From NCBI GenBank assembly GCA_027624995.1, contig JAQBTI010000032.1, positions 1 to 13,434 on the forward strand: a DNA stretch of 13,434 nucleotides, in the 5' to 3' direction. The notes below the pieces were generated by a model. The model saw only the letters and a list, made by a program, of their open reading frames with translations. It ran no database searches and was not told the DNA's origin. Origin of the DNA: Chloroflexota bacterium. Lineage in GTDB: Bacteria > Chloroflexota > Dehalococcoidia > Lucifugimonadales > CATQGZ01. This document shows, in pieces, positions 6,579 through 13,434 of this stretch. The position numbers and the translations under genes are program-made. Position 1 is the stretch's first letter, and each line of letters begins with the position of its first letter.

Positions 6579-6682
6579 ACTCCTCCTTGCATTAGCCGAT
6601 ATTTCCGAGACTCGATCCGCATCCTAAATAAACGCGCCGCCTTGCGATGACCTGAGCCCGCCTGATGGCCGCTGAAACAGCG

Positions 6683-6691
6683 TGCTAAGAT
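6683..6691 (+). promoter_or_regulatory. Candidate extended -10 promoter
   Basis: TGCTAAGAT fits an extended -10 (TGn followed by TAAGAT, 4 of 6 match to TATAAT). No good -35 is seen 17 bp upstream. It lies about 75 bp before the TTG start of the lipoprotein relic. Confidence 0.3.
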
Positions 6692-6762
6692 GCGGGCACA
6701 GCGCCATAGCTGGGATTCGCAACCATTGAGGCAGCCCATACATTCTCTTGGAGGTCAACCTC

Positions 6763-7224
6763 TTGAGCAAGCTTGCATTGGACTCATCCCTGTTGCGTCA
6801 ATTGCGATTCTGGCGGCCTGCGGTTCAGGCGGAGCCTCGCCTGTCCGACAAATGCATTGGACAGGCGATCACGGCCGAGGTGTGCACCGAAGGGGAGGCA
6901 CGGGACACCATCGTCACCTTCAAGAACCTTGACGATTTCGAGTGGCAGGACATCGAGTTCACGCTGGAGAAGGGTGGTGAGACCTACACGTTGGGCGATG
7001 AGCCTCAAAGAATGAGGCCGGGCCGCGACAAGCAGACCAGTTGGCCACCTCAGAGTGTTCTGGCTGCCGAGGCATTCACCGACTCCGGAGAGTTCACCCG
7101 CCGGGGCGACGCACTTTGGGTGAGACAGAGCTCGCCCCAAAAACCGGTAGACCTTCGCACCACCGTTACCTCGAGTGTCACCGTTCTGACGATTTCCTTA
7201 TGGGTCAGCGCTAGTATCCTTTGA
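6763..7224 (+). pseudogene. Decayed copy of the NLDDFEW lipoprotein family
   Basis: A broken paralogue of the two minus-strand lipoproteins at 8964-9924. A strong GGAGG (6750-6754) lies 8 nt before a TTG at 6763, and the frame from there includes the conserved core: EVCTEGEARD, KNLDDFEWQD, KGGETYTLGD, PPQSV and GEFTRRGD. The signal peptide and lipobox (ILAACGSGGAS, about 6808-6840) are in a different frame, so two compensating shifts, one near 6775 and one between about 6840 and 6875, would be needed for a working lipoprotein. The C-terminus also departs from its relatives: the final TPFEAEWTG..HPCQ with its conserved Cys is absent and the frame stops at 7224. As read, the product would have no lipid anchor and only one of the two family Cys residues. 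Sequencing errors in a metagenome assembly could explain the frame shifts but not the lost C-terminus. Confidence 0.6.
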
Positions 7225-7356
7225 GTGAGGCAGGCCCTTGCGAAAGACCTGCGACCGCGACTCGAAGATTTGAGGCGAAGAGGAGGGTACGGGCGCCTAG
7301 CCACTGGGCCTTAGCGACATCCCAACGCGCCTATCAACACCTTCCTGGAGCACCAC

Positions 7357-8805
7357 ATGGCCCAAGTGCCTGATAACCGACAACCGTGGGCCCCCAAGCC
7401 CGCAGACAGGGTGATCCGCCGCCCGCGGGAAGAGGCGATGCGCCCCGTTCATCTGGAGATCGACGACAGGCGAGCCCAGCCGCTCACGACGAACCCGGTT
7501 CTGATACTGGTGTACGCGTTTGCCGCCTTGATTAGTGTGGGCACGCTCTTGCTGATGCTGCCCATATCTAATGAGGGAGACGGGTTTGCCCCCTTCGTGG
7601 ATGCATTGTTTACCGCAACGTCGGCAGCCACGGTGACAGGCCTAGTCGTGCAAGAAACGTCGAGCTATTGGACCACCCAAGGGCAGCTCGTCATCATGGT
7701 ACTGATGTTTTCCGGCGGGCTTGGGATCATGACCATCGTGGGGGCCATGCTCGTGCTCGGTGGCCAGCGCGTTTCCATGAAGCAGCGCATGGTCATGCGA
7801 GAAACGATTGGGACGGCCGCATTCACCGATATAGCCAGCGTGACCTTGCGCATCGTCTTGTGGGCCTTTGCCATTCAAGTGGTGGGCTTCGTGATCCTGA
7901 TCGCTAGATTCTCTTTTATCTACCCTTCAGGAGAGGCCGTTTGGCACGCGTTGTTCCAAGCTGTGTCAGGGTTCAACAACGCAGGCTTCACATCGTTGCC
8001 GGCCAGCGAAAATTTGTCAGCGTTTGGCACGGACAAAGTGATCGTAGGAACCATTGGGACGCTGGTACTGCTGGGCAGTCTGAGCTACTGGGTCGTGTAC
8101 GACGTCGTAAATCGCCGTAGTTTCTGGAAGCTTACGTTGAATTCCAAGCTTGTCCTTGTTTTCAGCGGAGTGTTGATACTATCGGGCGCGGGATTCTTCT
8201 TGATATCCGAGTTCAACAACCCGGCCACCGTAGGACCATTCCCCCTGGCCGACAAGCTAACGAACTCCGTCTTCCACTCGATCAACCGGACCGCGGGGTT
8301 TTCGACGGTCGATTTCGGCCAGACCAAAGACCACACAAACCTTTTTTACGCGGTGCTGATGTTCATAGGTGGTGCGTCGGCGTCGGTCGCCGGTGGGATC
8401 AAGGTGAATACATTCGCTCTGATCGTGCTCATGGTCATTGCCGCCGGTAGAGGACAAACTGGTGTATCCGCCTTCCGGCGACGGATACCGGATCAGCAGA
8501 TCCGTTGGGCTCTCGTTCTGGCCGCTACCTTCTTTGCAGGAACATATCTGGTAGCGTTAGCACTCGCTCTGTTGGAATCTGGACACCCGTTCTTGGACTT
8601 GCTCTTCGAGTCGGTCTCAGCCGTCTCGACCGTAGGGCTAAGCTCGGGGATAACCGGATCTCTCAAGACCGAAAGTCAGCTACTACTTGTGGTTGCCATG
8701 TTCATTGGACGGATTGTGCCACCCATGGTCATCGTAGTCGCTCTCTCGCAGCGAGGTGAGCAACAGCCGATTCGCTACCCAAAGGAAGAAATGCTCGTAG
8801 GCTAG
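7357..8805 (+). CDS. ktrB: KtrB/TrkH-family potassium uptake channel subunit
   Basis: Membrane subunit of a K+ (or Na+-coupled K+) uptake system of the Trk/Ktr/HKT superfamily. It has 482 residues: a basic cytoplasmic N-terminus of about 45 residues, then four repeated helix-P-loop-helix units. The four selectivity-filter glycines are visible: G95 (TVTGL), G210 (NNAGF), G314 (RTAGFS) and G427 (STVGLS). The gating loop in the third unit is present as GGASASVAGGIK (about residues 338-349). The length and the IVPP motif near the end favour the KtrB type over longer TrkH proteins. The ATG at 7357 has GGAG 6 nt upstream. The partner NAD/ATP-binding KtrA/TrkA subunit is not adjacent in this window, so it must lie elsewhere or this subunit works alone. 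The neighbours are members of one lipoprotein family. Confidence 0.93.
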   Translation: MAQVPDNRQPWAPKPADRVIRRPREEAMRPVHLEIDDRRAQPLTTNPVLILVYAFAALISVGTLLLMLPISNEGDGFAPFVDALFTATSAATVTGLVVQETSSYWTTQGQLVIMVLMFSGGLGIMTIVGAMLVLGGQRVSMKQRMVMRETIGTAAFTDIASVTLRIVLWAFAIQVVGFVILIARFSFIYPSGEAVWHALFQAVSGFNNAGFTSLPASENLSAFGTDKVIVGTIGTLVLLGSLSYWVVYDVVNRRSFWKLTLNSKLVLVFSGVLILSGAGFFLISEFNNPATVGPFPLADKLTNSVFHSINRTAGFSTVDFGQTKDHTNLFYAVLMFIGGASASVAGGIKVNTFALIVLMVIAAGRGQTGVSAFRRRIPDQQIRWALVLAATFFAGTYLVALALALLESGHPFLDLLFESVSAVSTVGLSSGITGSLKTESQLLLVVAMFIGRIVPPMVIVVALSQRGEQQPIRYPKEEMLVG

Positions 8806-8881
8806 CTCACAAACCGTCCCAGACAGAATTCCTCAACAAGTAGGCAGTGGATTGTGAGTCGAACGCGACCGGATTTGTGAG
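8806..8881. repeat. 8-bp inverted repeat between convergent genes
   Basis: CTCACAAA (8806-8813) directly after the ktrB stop pairs with TTTGTGAG (8874-8881) across 60 nt; a further TTGTGAG copy occurs near 8852. The gap separates ktrB from the convergent lipoprotein gene. The spacing is long for a terminator, so this may be chance. Confidence 0.25.
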
Positions 8882-8963
8882 GGTGATCGGACAGTAAAAG
8901 CGATATCAGAATACGGGACTTCTATGGTTTTTACGCCAGTTAGATCAGCCAGAGGCTCCCCGC

Positions 8964-9410
8964 TTATTGACAAGTATGTACCTCTCCCGTCCACTCAGCT
9001 GCGAATGGGGTGGCAATCGCTATCTTGGAGCTCTCCAGGTTAGCGAAGTTCCCGAGGACAGCCCTCCACGCTAAACGGTTACCGATCGGGTTTAGCCGGG
9101 TTGAGCCCGGGCTGTCGTCGACAGAGAACCGGGTCGGGTCCGTGATCGCTTCACTTGGCCGTTCGGTCTCCGGCCGTATATTGTCAAACTTCCCCTGGTA
9201 GACCACGTCCGACTTGACAAGGTCGACCGTAACCTCGGCCCACTCGAAATCATCCAGGTTGCGAATGTGGAGTACTGTATCTCGCGCCTCACCCACGGTG
9301 CAGGCCTCAGCTTTCAAAGCGTGGACCGGAGTCACTTCTGAAGCCCCATCCGATCCACAGGCTGTCAGTAACAGCAGCACGCCTGTCGCTGTGACAGCTG
9401 TGTAGTACAT
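8964..9410 (-). CDS. Small lipoprotein, NLDDFEW family, copy 2
   Basis: Not a named family to me. It has 148 residues. The signal peptide (YYTAVTATGVLLLLTAC) ends in lipobox LTAC with C18 as the predicted lipidated residue, so the protein should be anchored on the outer side of the cytoplasmic membrane. The mature part has the same core as its neighbour: AEACTVGEARD, a short strand, RNLDDFEWAEV, and the end ATPFAAEWTGEVHTCQ. The Cys in AEAC and the Cys three residues from the end of the conserved tail are shared with copy 1 and could form a disulfide. The middle (about residues 60-110) is more divergent than the ends. I chose the ATG at 9410, with AGGG 7 nt upstream, because it gives a clean signal peptide; the frame is open to 9452 but there it overlaps the upstream gene. 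It follows copy 1 by 19 nt, so the two are one operon. Confidence 0.8.
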   Translation of the reverse strand: MYYTAVTATGVLLLLTACGSDGASEVTPVHALKAEACTVGEARDTVLHIRNLDDFEWAEVTVDLVKSDVVYQGKFDNIRPETERPSEAITDPTRFSVDDSPGSTRLNPIGNRLAWRAVLGNFANLESSKIAIATPFAAEWTGEVHTCQ

Positions 9411-9429
9411 GCTTACGCCCTGTTTTCGC

Positions 9430-9924
9430 CTACTGACAGGGGTGGACATCACCTGTCCACTCCGCCTCGAAAGGGGTGCGGATGCTTATCGTTGCAGACT
9501 GTAGATGGCTGAAGCTTCCGAGCCGTAGCAGGGGCCGCGCATAGTTGGGGTTGTTGGGTACGGGCCCCGTGCCTCTCGTCGTGAATTCCGAGGGGTCTGT
9601 AAACGGTTCGGCTTCCCGGACGCTCTGCGGTGGAACGTCGAGCAACACCCATCGGCTGTCGTCGATGTGTCCGCCCTGGGAGCCTAGCAGGTAGGTCTCT
9701 CCACCTTTGGTCACCGTCAGTTTCGCCTCTTGCCATTCGAAGTCGTCCAAATTCTTGATGTAGAGCCCGATCTCCCGGGCCTCGCCTTCTGTGCACGCCT
9801 CCGCAAGCAGAGTCCGCACCTCAGATTGCGATGCCCCGCCAGAACCGCAGCCGACCACCAGTAGAGCCACAACGGTTGTAGCCGCCAGCGTTCCGAGTGA
9901 GATCAACCTATTGCGGTCTGCCAT
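9430..9924 (-). CDS. Small lipoprotein, NLDDFEW family, copy 1
   Basis: First gene of the two-gene lipoprotein operon; 164 residues. The signal peptide has the positive start ADRNR, a hydrophobic core (LGTLAATTVVALLVV) and lipobox VVGC with C26, followed by a GSGGAS linker. The mature domain has AEACTEGEAREIGLYIKNLDDFEWQEAKL, KGGETYLLGS, PPQSVREAEPFTD and EFTTRGTG, and ends TPFEAEWTGDVHPCQ. The pattern of short beta strands with NLDDFEW suggests a small all-beta extracytoplasmic domain (inference). The two conserved Cys (AEAC and HPC) are candidates for a disulfide. The ATG at 9924 is chosen over the GTG at 9930, two codons upstream; the ribosome binding site is weak for both. It is closer to the decayed copy upstream of ktrB than to copy 2 in several motifs (ACTEGEA, KGGETY, PPQSV). 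No function is known. Confidence 0.82.
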   Translation of the reverse strand: MADRNRLISLGTLAATTVVALLVVGCGSGGASQSEVRTLLAEACTEGEAREIGLYIKNLDDFEWQEAKLTVTKGGETYLLGSQGGHIDDSRWVLLDVPPQSVREAEPFTDPSEFTTRGTGPVPNNPNYARPLLRLGSFSHLQSATISIRTPFEAEWTGDVHPCQ

Positions 9925-10876
9925 TCGCACTCAGTAATACACCTACTTTTGGTACTTATCGCAAATCGCACGAGCCACGACCGCCAGCACCCATGACATC
10001 CTCACATAAATTCGGGCTGGCTCCATTTGCGGAATCGTCCTGGGTCGGCCTATCTTGAGCCGCTGCTCTGACGCACAATGTAAAGCCACAAAGGAGGACC
10101 CGTTGCCCGCCGAGATATGTCAAGCTCCAGTGGTCGGTCAGTCGTTGGAGATGGGCGGCAGACCGCCGTCGACGGCGTCCGATAGCTGGCCGATCAGGAC
10201 GACCTCGGCGCATAGTTATCGCGGAGCGGTCCGCAAGATATGGGCGAGCGAATCATGCAAGGAAACCAAGTTCCGGGACTCCGATCACATTCCCGGGGCT
10301 GAAGTCCATGGTTGCAGGCGACAGCGTGTCTGGCAGGCACCAGTGAATCTCTGGGAGGCTCCGTTTTGCTCTGTTCTGTTCCGTTTAGCTTGTCGCCCGA
10401 CGCTCCAGCGGTACAGGAGTGGGCACGAGTGGGGTGCGAATGGTAGCCGATTCGAACACGGTGGAGCACAGATGGGCCACGTTCCCCGGACTGAAGTCCG
10501 GGGTGCGGGCCCGATGACATAGGCCTTCGCGCGCGGGGGAGTGTCTCATAGAGTCTCGGTTTGTCTCGTTCAGCTTTGCGTTGAACCGGCCGCTCGGTTA
10601 CGGCGGTAGACTGGGGAGGCGGCCCTACTCGGCTCGGCCTCTGAGCTATAGAATAGCACGTATGTTCTCTCCGGTCAATGGTTTGGGCTGAGAATTCCTC
10701 TTGGCTCCACTACCAACTCCGTGCCCCAGTACTTCGACCGTGCGAAGTGAGTTGCGCAGGGATCGCCGGCTATCTGTACTGGTCGTTGGGGCTGGCTATC
10801 TAGGCCTTCGGGTGATACGCGACCGGACTTTGCGCTAAGTCGAGGGGCAGACCCACCCGCTGCGCAATGCAAACGG
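9925..10876. other. Long stretch without a convincing gene
   Basis: About 950 bp between the divergently oriented start of the lipoprotein operon and the end of the MFS gene. One plus-strand frame, 10055-10522, could start at TTG 10102, 5 nt after a good AGGAGG (10091-10096), but its product has no recognisable motif, is Arg/Ser/Gly-rich and runs through a REP-like palindrome, so I do not call it a gene. The frames on minus are similarly poor. The region has a clear palindrome at 10484-10503 and a degenerate partner near 10290. The last 250 bp (about 10620-10876) show nothing I can name. Confidence 0.5.
10484..10503. repeat. REP-like perfect palindromic hairpin
   Basis: CCCCGGACT and AGTCCGGGG are exact reverse complements around GA: an 8-bp stem with a TGAA tetraloop. 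A degenerate related unit occurs about 195 bp earlier (TTCCCGGGGCTGAAGTCCATGG near 10289-10310), and each unit is followed within about 55-70 nt by a T-rich patch with a CTCNGTTT-like core (near 10369 and 10555). It looks like a dispersed extragenic repeat rather than a terminator, since no T run follows directly. Confidence 0.55.
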
Positions 10877-12091
10877 CTATATCCTCCGCACCAGGGGGGC
10901 AATCGCTGTGATGGCCAAGGCTAGGGCCACCAGTCCTAGGCCGTTGACGGACAAGGCCAGGGTGACACTGCCCAGGGACGCGAGGGCTCCCATTTGGAGC
11001 GTACCAAGCGGTCCTGCCCCGAGCGCAAGCATCCACGATCCCATCGCCCTTCCGCGAAACTCGTTTGGCACCGCCAGTTGCATCAGGCCCTGAGACAGCG
11101 TGTCGGAGAGAGCCATCATAGCGTTGAGCATGGCGAGGACGAGGAGCACGAGCAAGAAGCTCGTAGTTACACCGAGCAACATCAAGCAGACACCGAACAC
11201 CAGGATAGTGGCAAGGTATGCCATGCCTTTTCGCGTGGTCTGACCCCCGACCGAAAGGAACACGATCCCTAGGACTCCTCCGAGCGATCCAACACCATTC
11301 ATAATCCCGAGCCCTTCGGCCCCAACGTCCAGAACGTCCCTGGCCAGGCTTGGGAGCAGCACCTTGTGAGAGAAGCCGAATATCTCGACTGCTCCTGTCG
11401 TGGCGACCAATGTGAGGAGGACTCGATTCGTGCGTAGCTCCCCGGCGAACTCTCCGATGGCCCGGCGGGCCGATACACGGACGACCGGAGCCGCCTGGCC
11501 TCTGGAACGCACGCCGATCATCGTGACGGCAGTGAGAGCGAAAAATGCGGACGCCACGAAGAAAGCGGCATCCTGTCCCTGGCGCGCAATTATGAAGCCC
11601 ACTGCCAGTGCGCCGACCACTCTCCCGATTCGCCCCATCAGGGACATCGTCGCAAGCCCCTGGATGGCGGCGGTCTTGCCGACGATGTCGTAGACGAAAC
11701 TTGCCCTGGCAGTATTGTCAAAGACCTGGAGAGTACTGAGAACAAAGGTCAGCACGATCACGTGCCACAGCTCTGCGGCATCGGCCATGATCAGCAGTCC
11801 CAGTGCCGCCGTCGGGATCGCCATGGCAGCGCTTAGGAACGCGATGAATCGAGGCCGGTTGACGATGTCGGCCACCACTCCCGCCGGGACCCCGAACAAC
11901 GCATTCGGCACCATTCGCAGGCCCAGAACGAGCCCTACCATGAACGGCGAGTCTGTCGTGTTCAGCACGAACCAGCCGACGACCAGCGACTCAGCTGTGA
12001 TGCCCAGGGAACTGAGGACTGTCCCGAGACTGAGGACTCGGAAGTCTCGGTACTGGAACGGCCCGGTCGCCGCAGTCGGGACGTTCAACAT
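10877..12091 (-). CDS. Major facilitator superfamily transporter (MFS_3 / EntS-like)
   Basis: Integral membrane transporter of 404 residues with about 12 hydrophobic segments, of the exporter-type MFS branch that includes the enterobactin exporter EntS. The N-terminal motif FQYRDFRVLSLGTVLSSLG precedes helix 1. The loop between helices 2 and 3 has FGVPAGVVADIVNRPR (a form of the MFS loop motif G-x3-D-x2-x-R). The stretch DNTARASFVYDIVG after helix 4 matches the family's conserved loop before helix 5 (usually ARQAFxxxLV). A polar loop of about 30 residues (RSRGQAAPVVRVSARRAIGEFAGEL) separates the two halves. It ends in a short basic tail, LVRRI. The ATG at 12091 has TAGG 5 nt upstream. The substrate cannot be predicted. 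A small ORF ends 6 nt upstream, so the two may be co-translated. Confidence 0.9.
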   Translation of the reverse strand: MLNVPTAATGPFQYRDFRVLSLGTVLSSLGITAESLVVGWFVLNTTDSPFMVGLVLGLRMVPNALFGVPAGVVADIVNRPRFIAFLSAAMAIPTAALGLLIMADAAELWHVIVLTFVLSTLQVFDNTARASFVYDIVGKTAAIQGLATMSLMGRIGRVVGALAVGFIIARQGQDAAFFVASAFFALTAVTMIGVRSRGQAAPVVRVSARRAIGEFAGELRTNRVLLTLVATTGAVEIFGFSHKVLLPSLARDVLDVGAEGLGIMNGVGSLGGVLGIVFLSVGGQTTRKGMAYLATILVFGVCLMLLGVTTSFLLVLLVLAMLNAMMALSDTLSQGLMQLAVPNEFRGRAMGSWMLALGAGPLGTLQMGALASLGSVTLALSVNGLGLVALALAITAIAPLVRRI

Positions 12092-12097
12092 GAACGC

Positions 12098-12325
12098 CTA
12101 CGAGCGAATAACAGGGAGCAGGACGCGGGGCCATCCTGCGCTGTCGCGCAAGACCTGCCTGTTCGCCACCCGCATCTCCGCGTCCTCGGCGACCTTGTGC
12201 CCGGTATTCGGGTTGCGGTTGAACCTGGGAAAGCTACTGTTGGATACTTCGAGCCAGATACTGTGCCGTTCAAGGAAGACGTACCGGACCTCCACTCCCG
12301 TAGGAAGGAATATGTTGTCCGACAC
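12098..12325 (-). CDS. Possible small protein ahead of the MFS transporter
   Basis: A 75-codon frame from GTG 12325 to a TAG at 12100-12098, 6 nt before the MFS start. AGGG lies 8 nt before the GTG, and third codon positions are GC-rich like the neighbouring genes. The product starts SDNIFLPTGVEVRYVFLERHS and has no membrane segment, no Cys and no motif I recognise. The close spacing suggests coupling with the transporter. A plus-strand frame covers the same DNA (12197-12421) but has a less coding-like third-position pattern. This could still be a chance frame in the leader of the MFS gene. Confidence 0.4.
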   Translation of the reverse strand: MSDNIFLPTGVEVRYVFLERHSIWLEVSNSSFPRFNRNPNTGHKVAEDAEMRVANRQVLRDSAGWPRVLLPVIRS

Positions 12326-12403
12326 CTAGACACCCTGCTGAGACCGCGCCACTTAGCCTTGAGCTTTCTTGAGACGTGGAGAGCCGACGATTTGGAGGGC
12401 GCG

Positions 12404-12412
12404 ATTGTAGCA
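12404..12412 (-). promoter_or_regulatory. Candidate extended -10 promoter for the small ORF / MFS operon
   Basis: On minus, TGCTACAAT (12412-12404) is an extended -10 with TACAAT matching 5 of 6. No good -35 is seen, as is allowed for extended -10 promoters. It lies about 80 bp before the GTG at 12325. Confidence 0.35.
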
Positions 12413-12493
12413 GGTCTCTAAGGACATGACCCGCCGTGGGGCCATACAGCTGGCAGCCTAGCCCGATGTAGCCAGACACGTCGCTCGCAACCG

Positions 12494-12523
12494 TCGACAT
12501 TTCGTGTGAACTCCCGCTAGACT
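12494..12523 (+). promoter_or_regulatory. Candidate promoter of the CHASE4 gene
   Basis: TCGACA (12494-12499, 5 of 6 to TTGACA), 18 bp spacer, TAGACT (12518-12523, 4 of 6 to TATAAT), about 35 bp before the ATG at 12558. Confidence 0.4.
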
Positions 12524-12557
12524 ATCCACATTACTGGGACCGATCGACGGCGGGAAA

Positions 12558-13421
12558 ATGACACTACGCATCAAAGTGTTCGGCGTCCTTCTGGCCACAT
12601 TCATAGGCCTGCTTACGGCCGTGTACCTCGTGTCGCGGGTCGTCTTGCTAAACAGCTACGACAGCCTGGAGAGTGACAACGTCAAGCTCAGCATCCTTCG
12701 GGTGCAGAACGCCCTGTCCGACGATCTCGACGAGCTCGATGCGAACCTTCAGAACTGGGTCAACTTGGTAGATGTCAGTAATGTCGAAGCGGAGCCCGAT
12801 GCCACGTTGTCGCGTCTACTGACCGAGGCTTTCACGAATTCGGAGATCAACTTCACAATCATATTTGACTCGTCTGACAGTATAATCTTCAGCAAAGCCG
12901 TTGATCTCCACACTGGGATGGATTTTGCATTGCCAGTTAGCTTCAGAGAGCACTTCGCAGATCGAGACCTACTCCTTCGCCACTCTTCTCCGGATAGCAA
13001 TCTGACCGGGCTGATCAGTCTCCCTGAAGGACCAATGCTACTGTCCTCGAGGCCGATCCCCGACAGCTCCACCGGCAGTCCGGTCGGTGGCACCATGCTC
13101 TTCGTACGCCAGCTGAACGATGCCCGGGTTGATGGCATTAGCCGGTCAACTCAATTGGCTTTGGAAGTCTGGGGAGTAAGTAAGCCTGAGATGCCGCCAG
13201 ACTTTCAAGAAGCGCTGGTGGCAGCTTCGGAGGATGATTCAACGGTCGTAAGACGCCTCGATGACGACCGGGTCCGAGGATACACGGTCCTCAGGGACAT
13301 CTATGGAGAGCCTATCGCCATCATGAGCGTCGAACTGCCCAGCACGATATACAGGCGCGGGCAGAGGTGTCGTTGTCAAGGGAAAAGGTCAGGGATTAGC
13401 GTTGAGCGATTATGTCAGTAA
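12558..13421 (+). CDS. CHASE4-domain membrane sensor, output region missing (frameshift or truncation)
   Basis: N-terminal part of a transmembrane signalling protein. After a short basic start (TLRIKV) there is one membrane helix at about residues 7-30, then a periplasmic CHASE4-type sensor, about residues 32-262. It begins with a coiled helix (YDSLESDNVKLSILRVQNAL, DDLDELDANLQNWVNLVD) and continues through the mixed fold to GYTVLRDIYGEPIAIMSVELPSTIYRRGQ. CHASE4 proteins then normally cross the membrane again and carry a histidine kinase or GGDEF output. Here the frame instead continues with a Cys/Arg-rich tail of about 17 residues and stops at 13421. Another frame is open from about 13362 to the window end and includes GLALSDYVSNLILG, which could be the start of the second helix. 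A one- or two-base shift near 13362-13390 is therefore likely. The ATG at 12558 has GGCGGGAAA upstream, a moderate ribosome binding site. The ligand is unknown. Confidence 0.8.
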   Translation: MTLRIKVFGVLLATFIGLLTAVYLVSRVVLLNSYDSLESDNVKLSILRVQNALSDDLDELDANLQNWVNLVDVSNVEAEPDATLSRLLTEAFTNSEINFTIIFDSSDSIIFSKAVDLHTGMDFALPVSFREHFADRDLLLRHSSPDSNLTGLISLPEGPMLLSSRPIPDSSTGSPVGGTMLFVRQLNDARVDGISRSTQLALEVWGVSKPEMPPDFQEALVAASEDDSTVVRRLDDDRVRGYTVLRDIYGEPIAIMSVELPSTIYRRGQRCRCQGKRSGISVERLCQ

Positions 13422-13434
13422 CCTCATTTTGGGG

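Larger units (their letters stand above)
6262..6762. other. Non-coding stretch before the decayed lipoprotein gene
   Basis: About 500 bp with no convincing gene. An 86-codon frame at 6310-6570 has no ribosome binding site and an unconvincing composition. The region holds a 14-bp perfect palindrome (6565-6578) and an extended -10 promoter candidate (6683-6691), listed separately. Confidence 0.5.

Noticed and set aside
7225..7356. A c-di-AMP riboswitch before ktrB
   Set aside because: Such switches are common before ktr genes elsewhere, but I could not find the conserved core of that RNA in this 132-bp leader.
10055..10522. A 155-codon plus-strand frame with AGGAGG before an internal TTG
   Set aside because: The ribosome site is tempting, but the product has no recognisable motif and runs through the REP-like palindrome; kept only as a note.
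11715..12329. A 204-codon plus-strand frame opposite the MFS gene
   Set aside because: Shadow of the transporter on minus; the product is rich in Ser, Arg and Thr with no family pattern.

Overview
The window reads as a chromosomal segment of a free-living, fairly GC-rich bacterium. Gene styles (ECF sigma factor with a zinc-finger anti-sigma factor, small lipoproteins, a CHASE4 sensor, UGA-decoded redox proteins) would fit a Chloroflexota lineage such as the SAR202/Dehalococcoidia group, but that placement is an impression from the protein sequences, not a measured result.

Layout, left to right. (1) On the minus strand at 1-1465 lies an ECF sigma factor followed by its membrane-anchored anti-sigma factor, which runs off the left edge. 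(2) Divergently on plus are a type I signal peptidase (lepB) and a small protein with two SAP-like helical segments. (3) A tRNA-Lys(UUU) follows, then about 450 bp of non-coding DNA with two inverted repeats. (4) At 3582-5199 are two divergently oriented thiol-redox genes, both broken by an in-frame UGA exactly where the first Cys of a CxxC motif should be: a peroxiredoxin-like protein (minus) and a DsbA/FrnE-like protein (plus). In each, a hairpin with G at the second position of its loop lies 17-20 nt after the UGA, as expected of a bacterial SECIS element. I interpret both as selenoproteins (UxxC) that standard gene calling would truncate or call broken. This is the main discovery of the window. 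(5) A phosphotriesterase-family metal hydrolase follows the DsbA-like gene.

(6) At 6763-9924 three copies of one small lipoprotein family surround a KtrB/TrkH potassium channel subunit. Two intact tandem copies are on minus, downstream of and convergent with ktrB. One decayed copy, with its lipobox out of frame and its C-terminus lost, lies upstream of ktrB. (7) About 950 bp without a convincing gene carries a REP-like palindrome. (8) On minus are an MFS exporter-like transporter and a small ORF that ends 6 nt before it. (9) On plus at the right edge is a CHASE4 sensory protein whose reading frame closes just before the expected second membrane helix, probably through a frameshift.

How the genes relate: the two Sec proteins are both thioredoxin-fold oxidoreductases and share one divergent intergenic region, so coordinated redox control is a reasonable inference. 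No selA, selB, selC or selD gene is visible here, so Sec insertion would depend on genes elsewhere in the genome. The other genes look like independent housekeeping or envelope functions.
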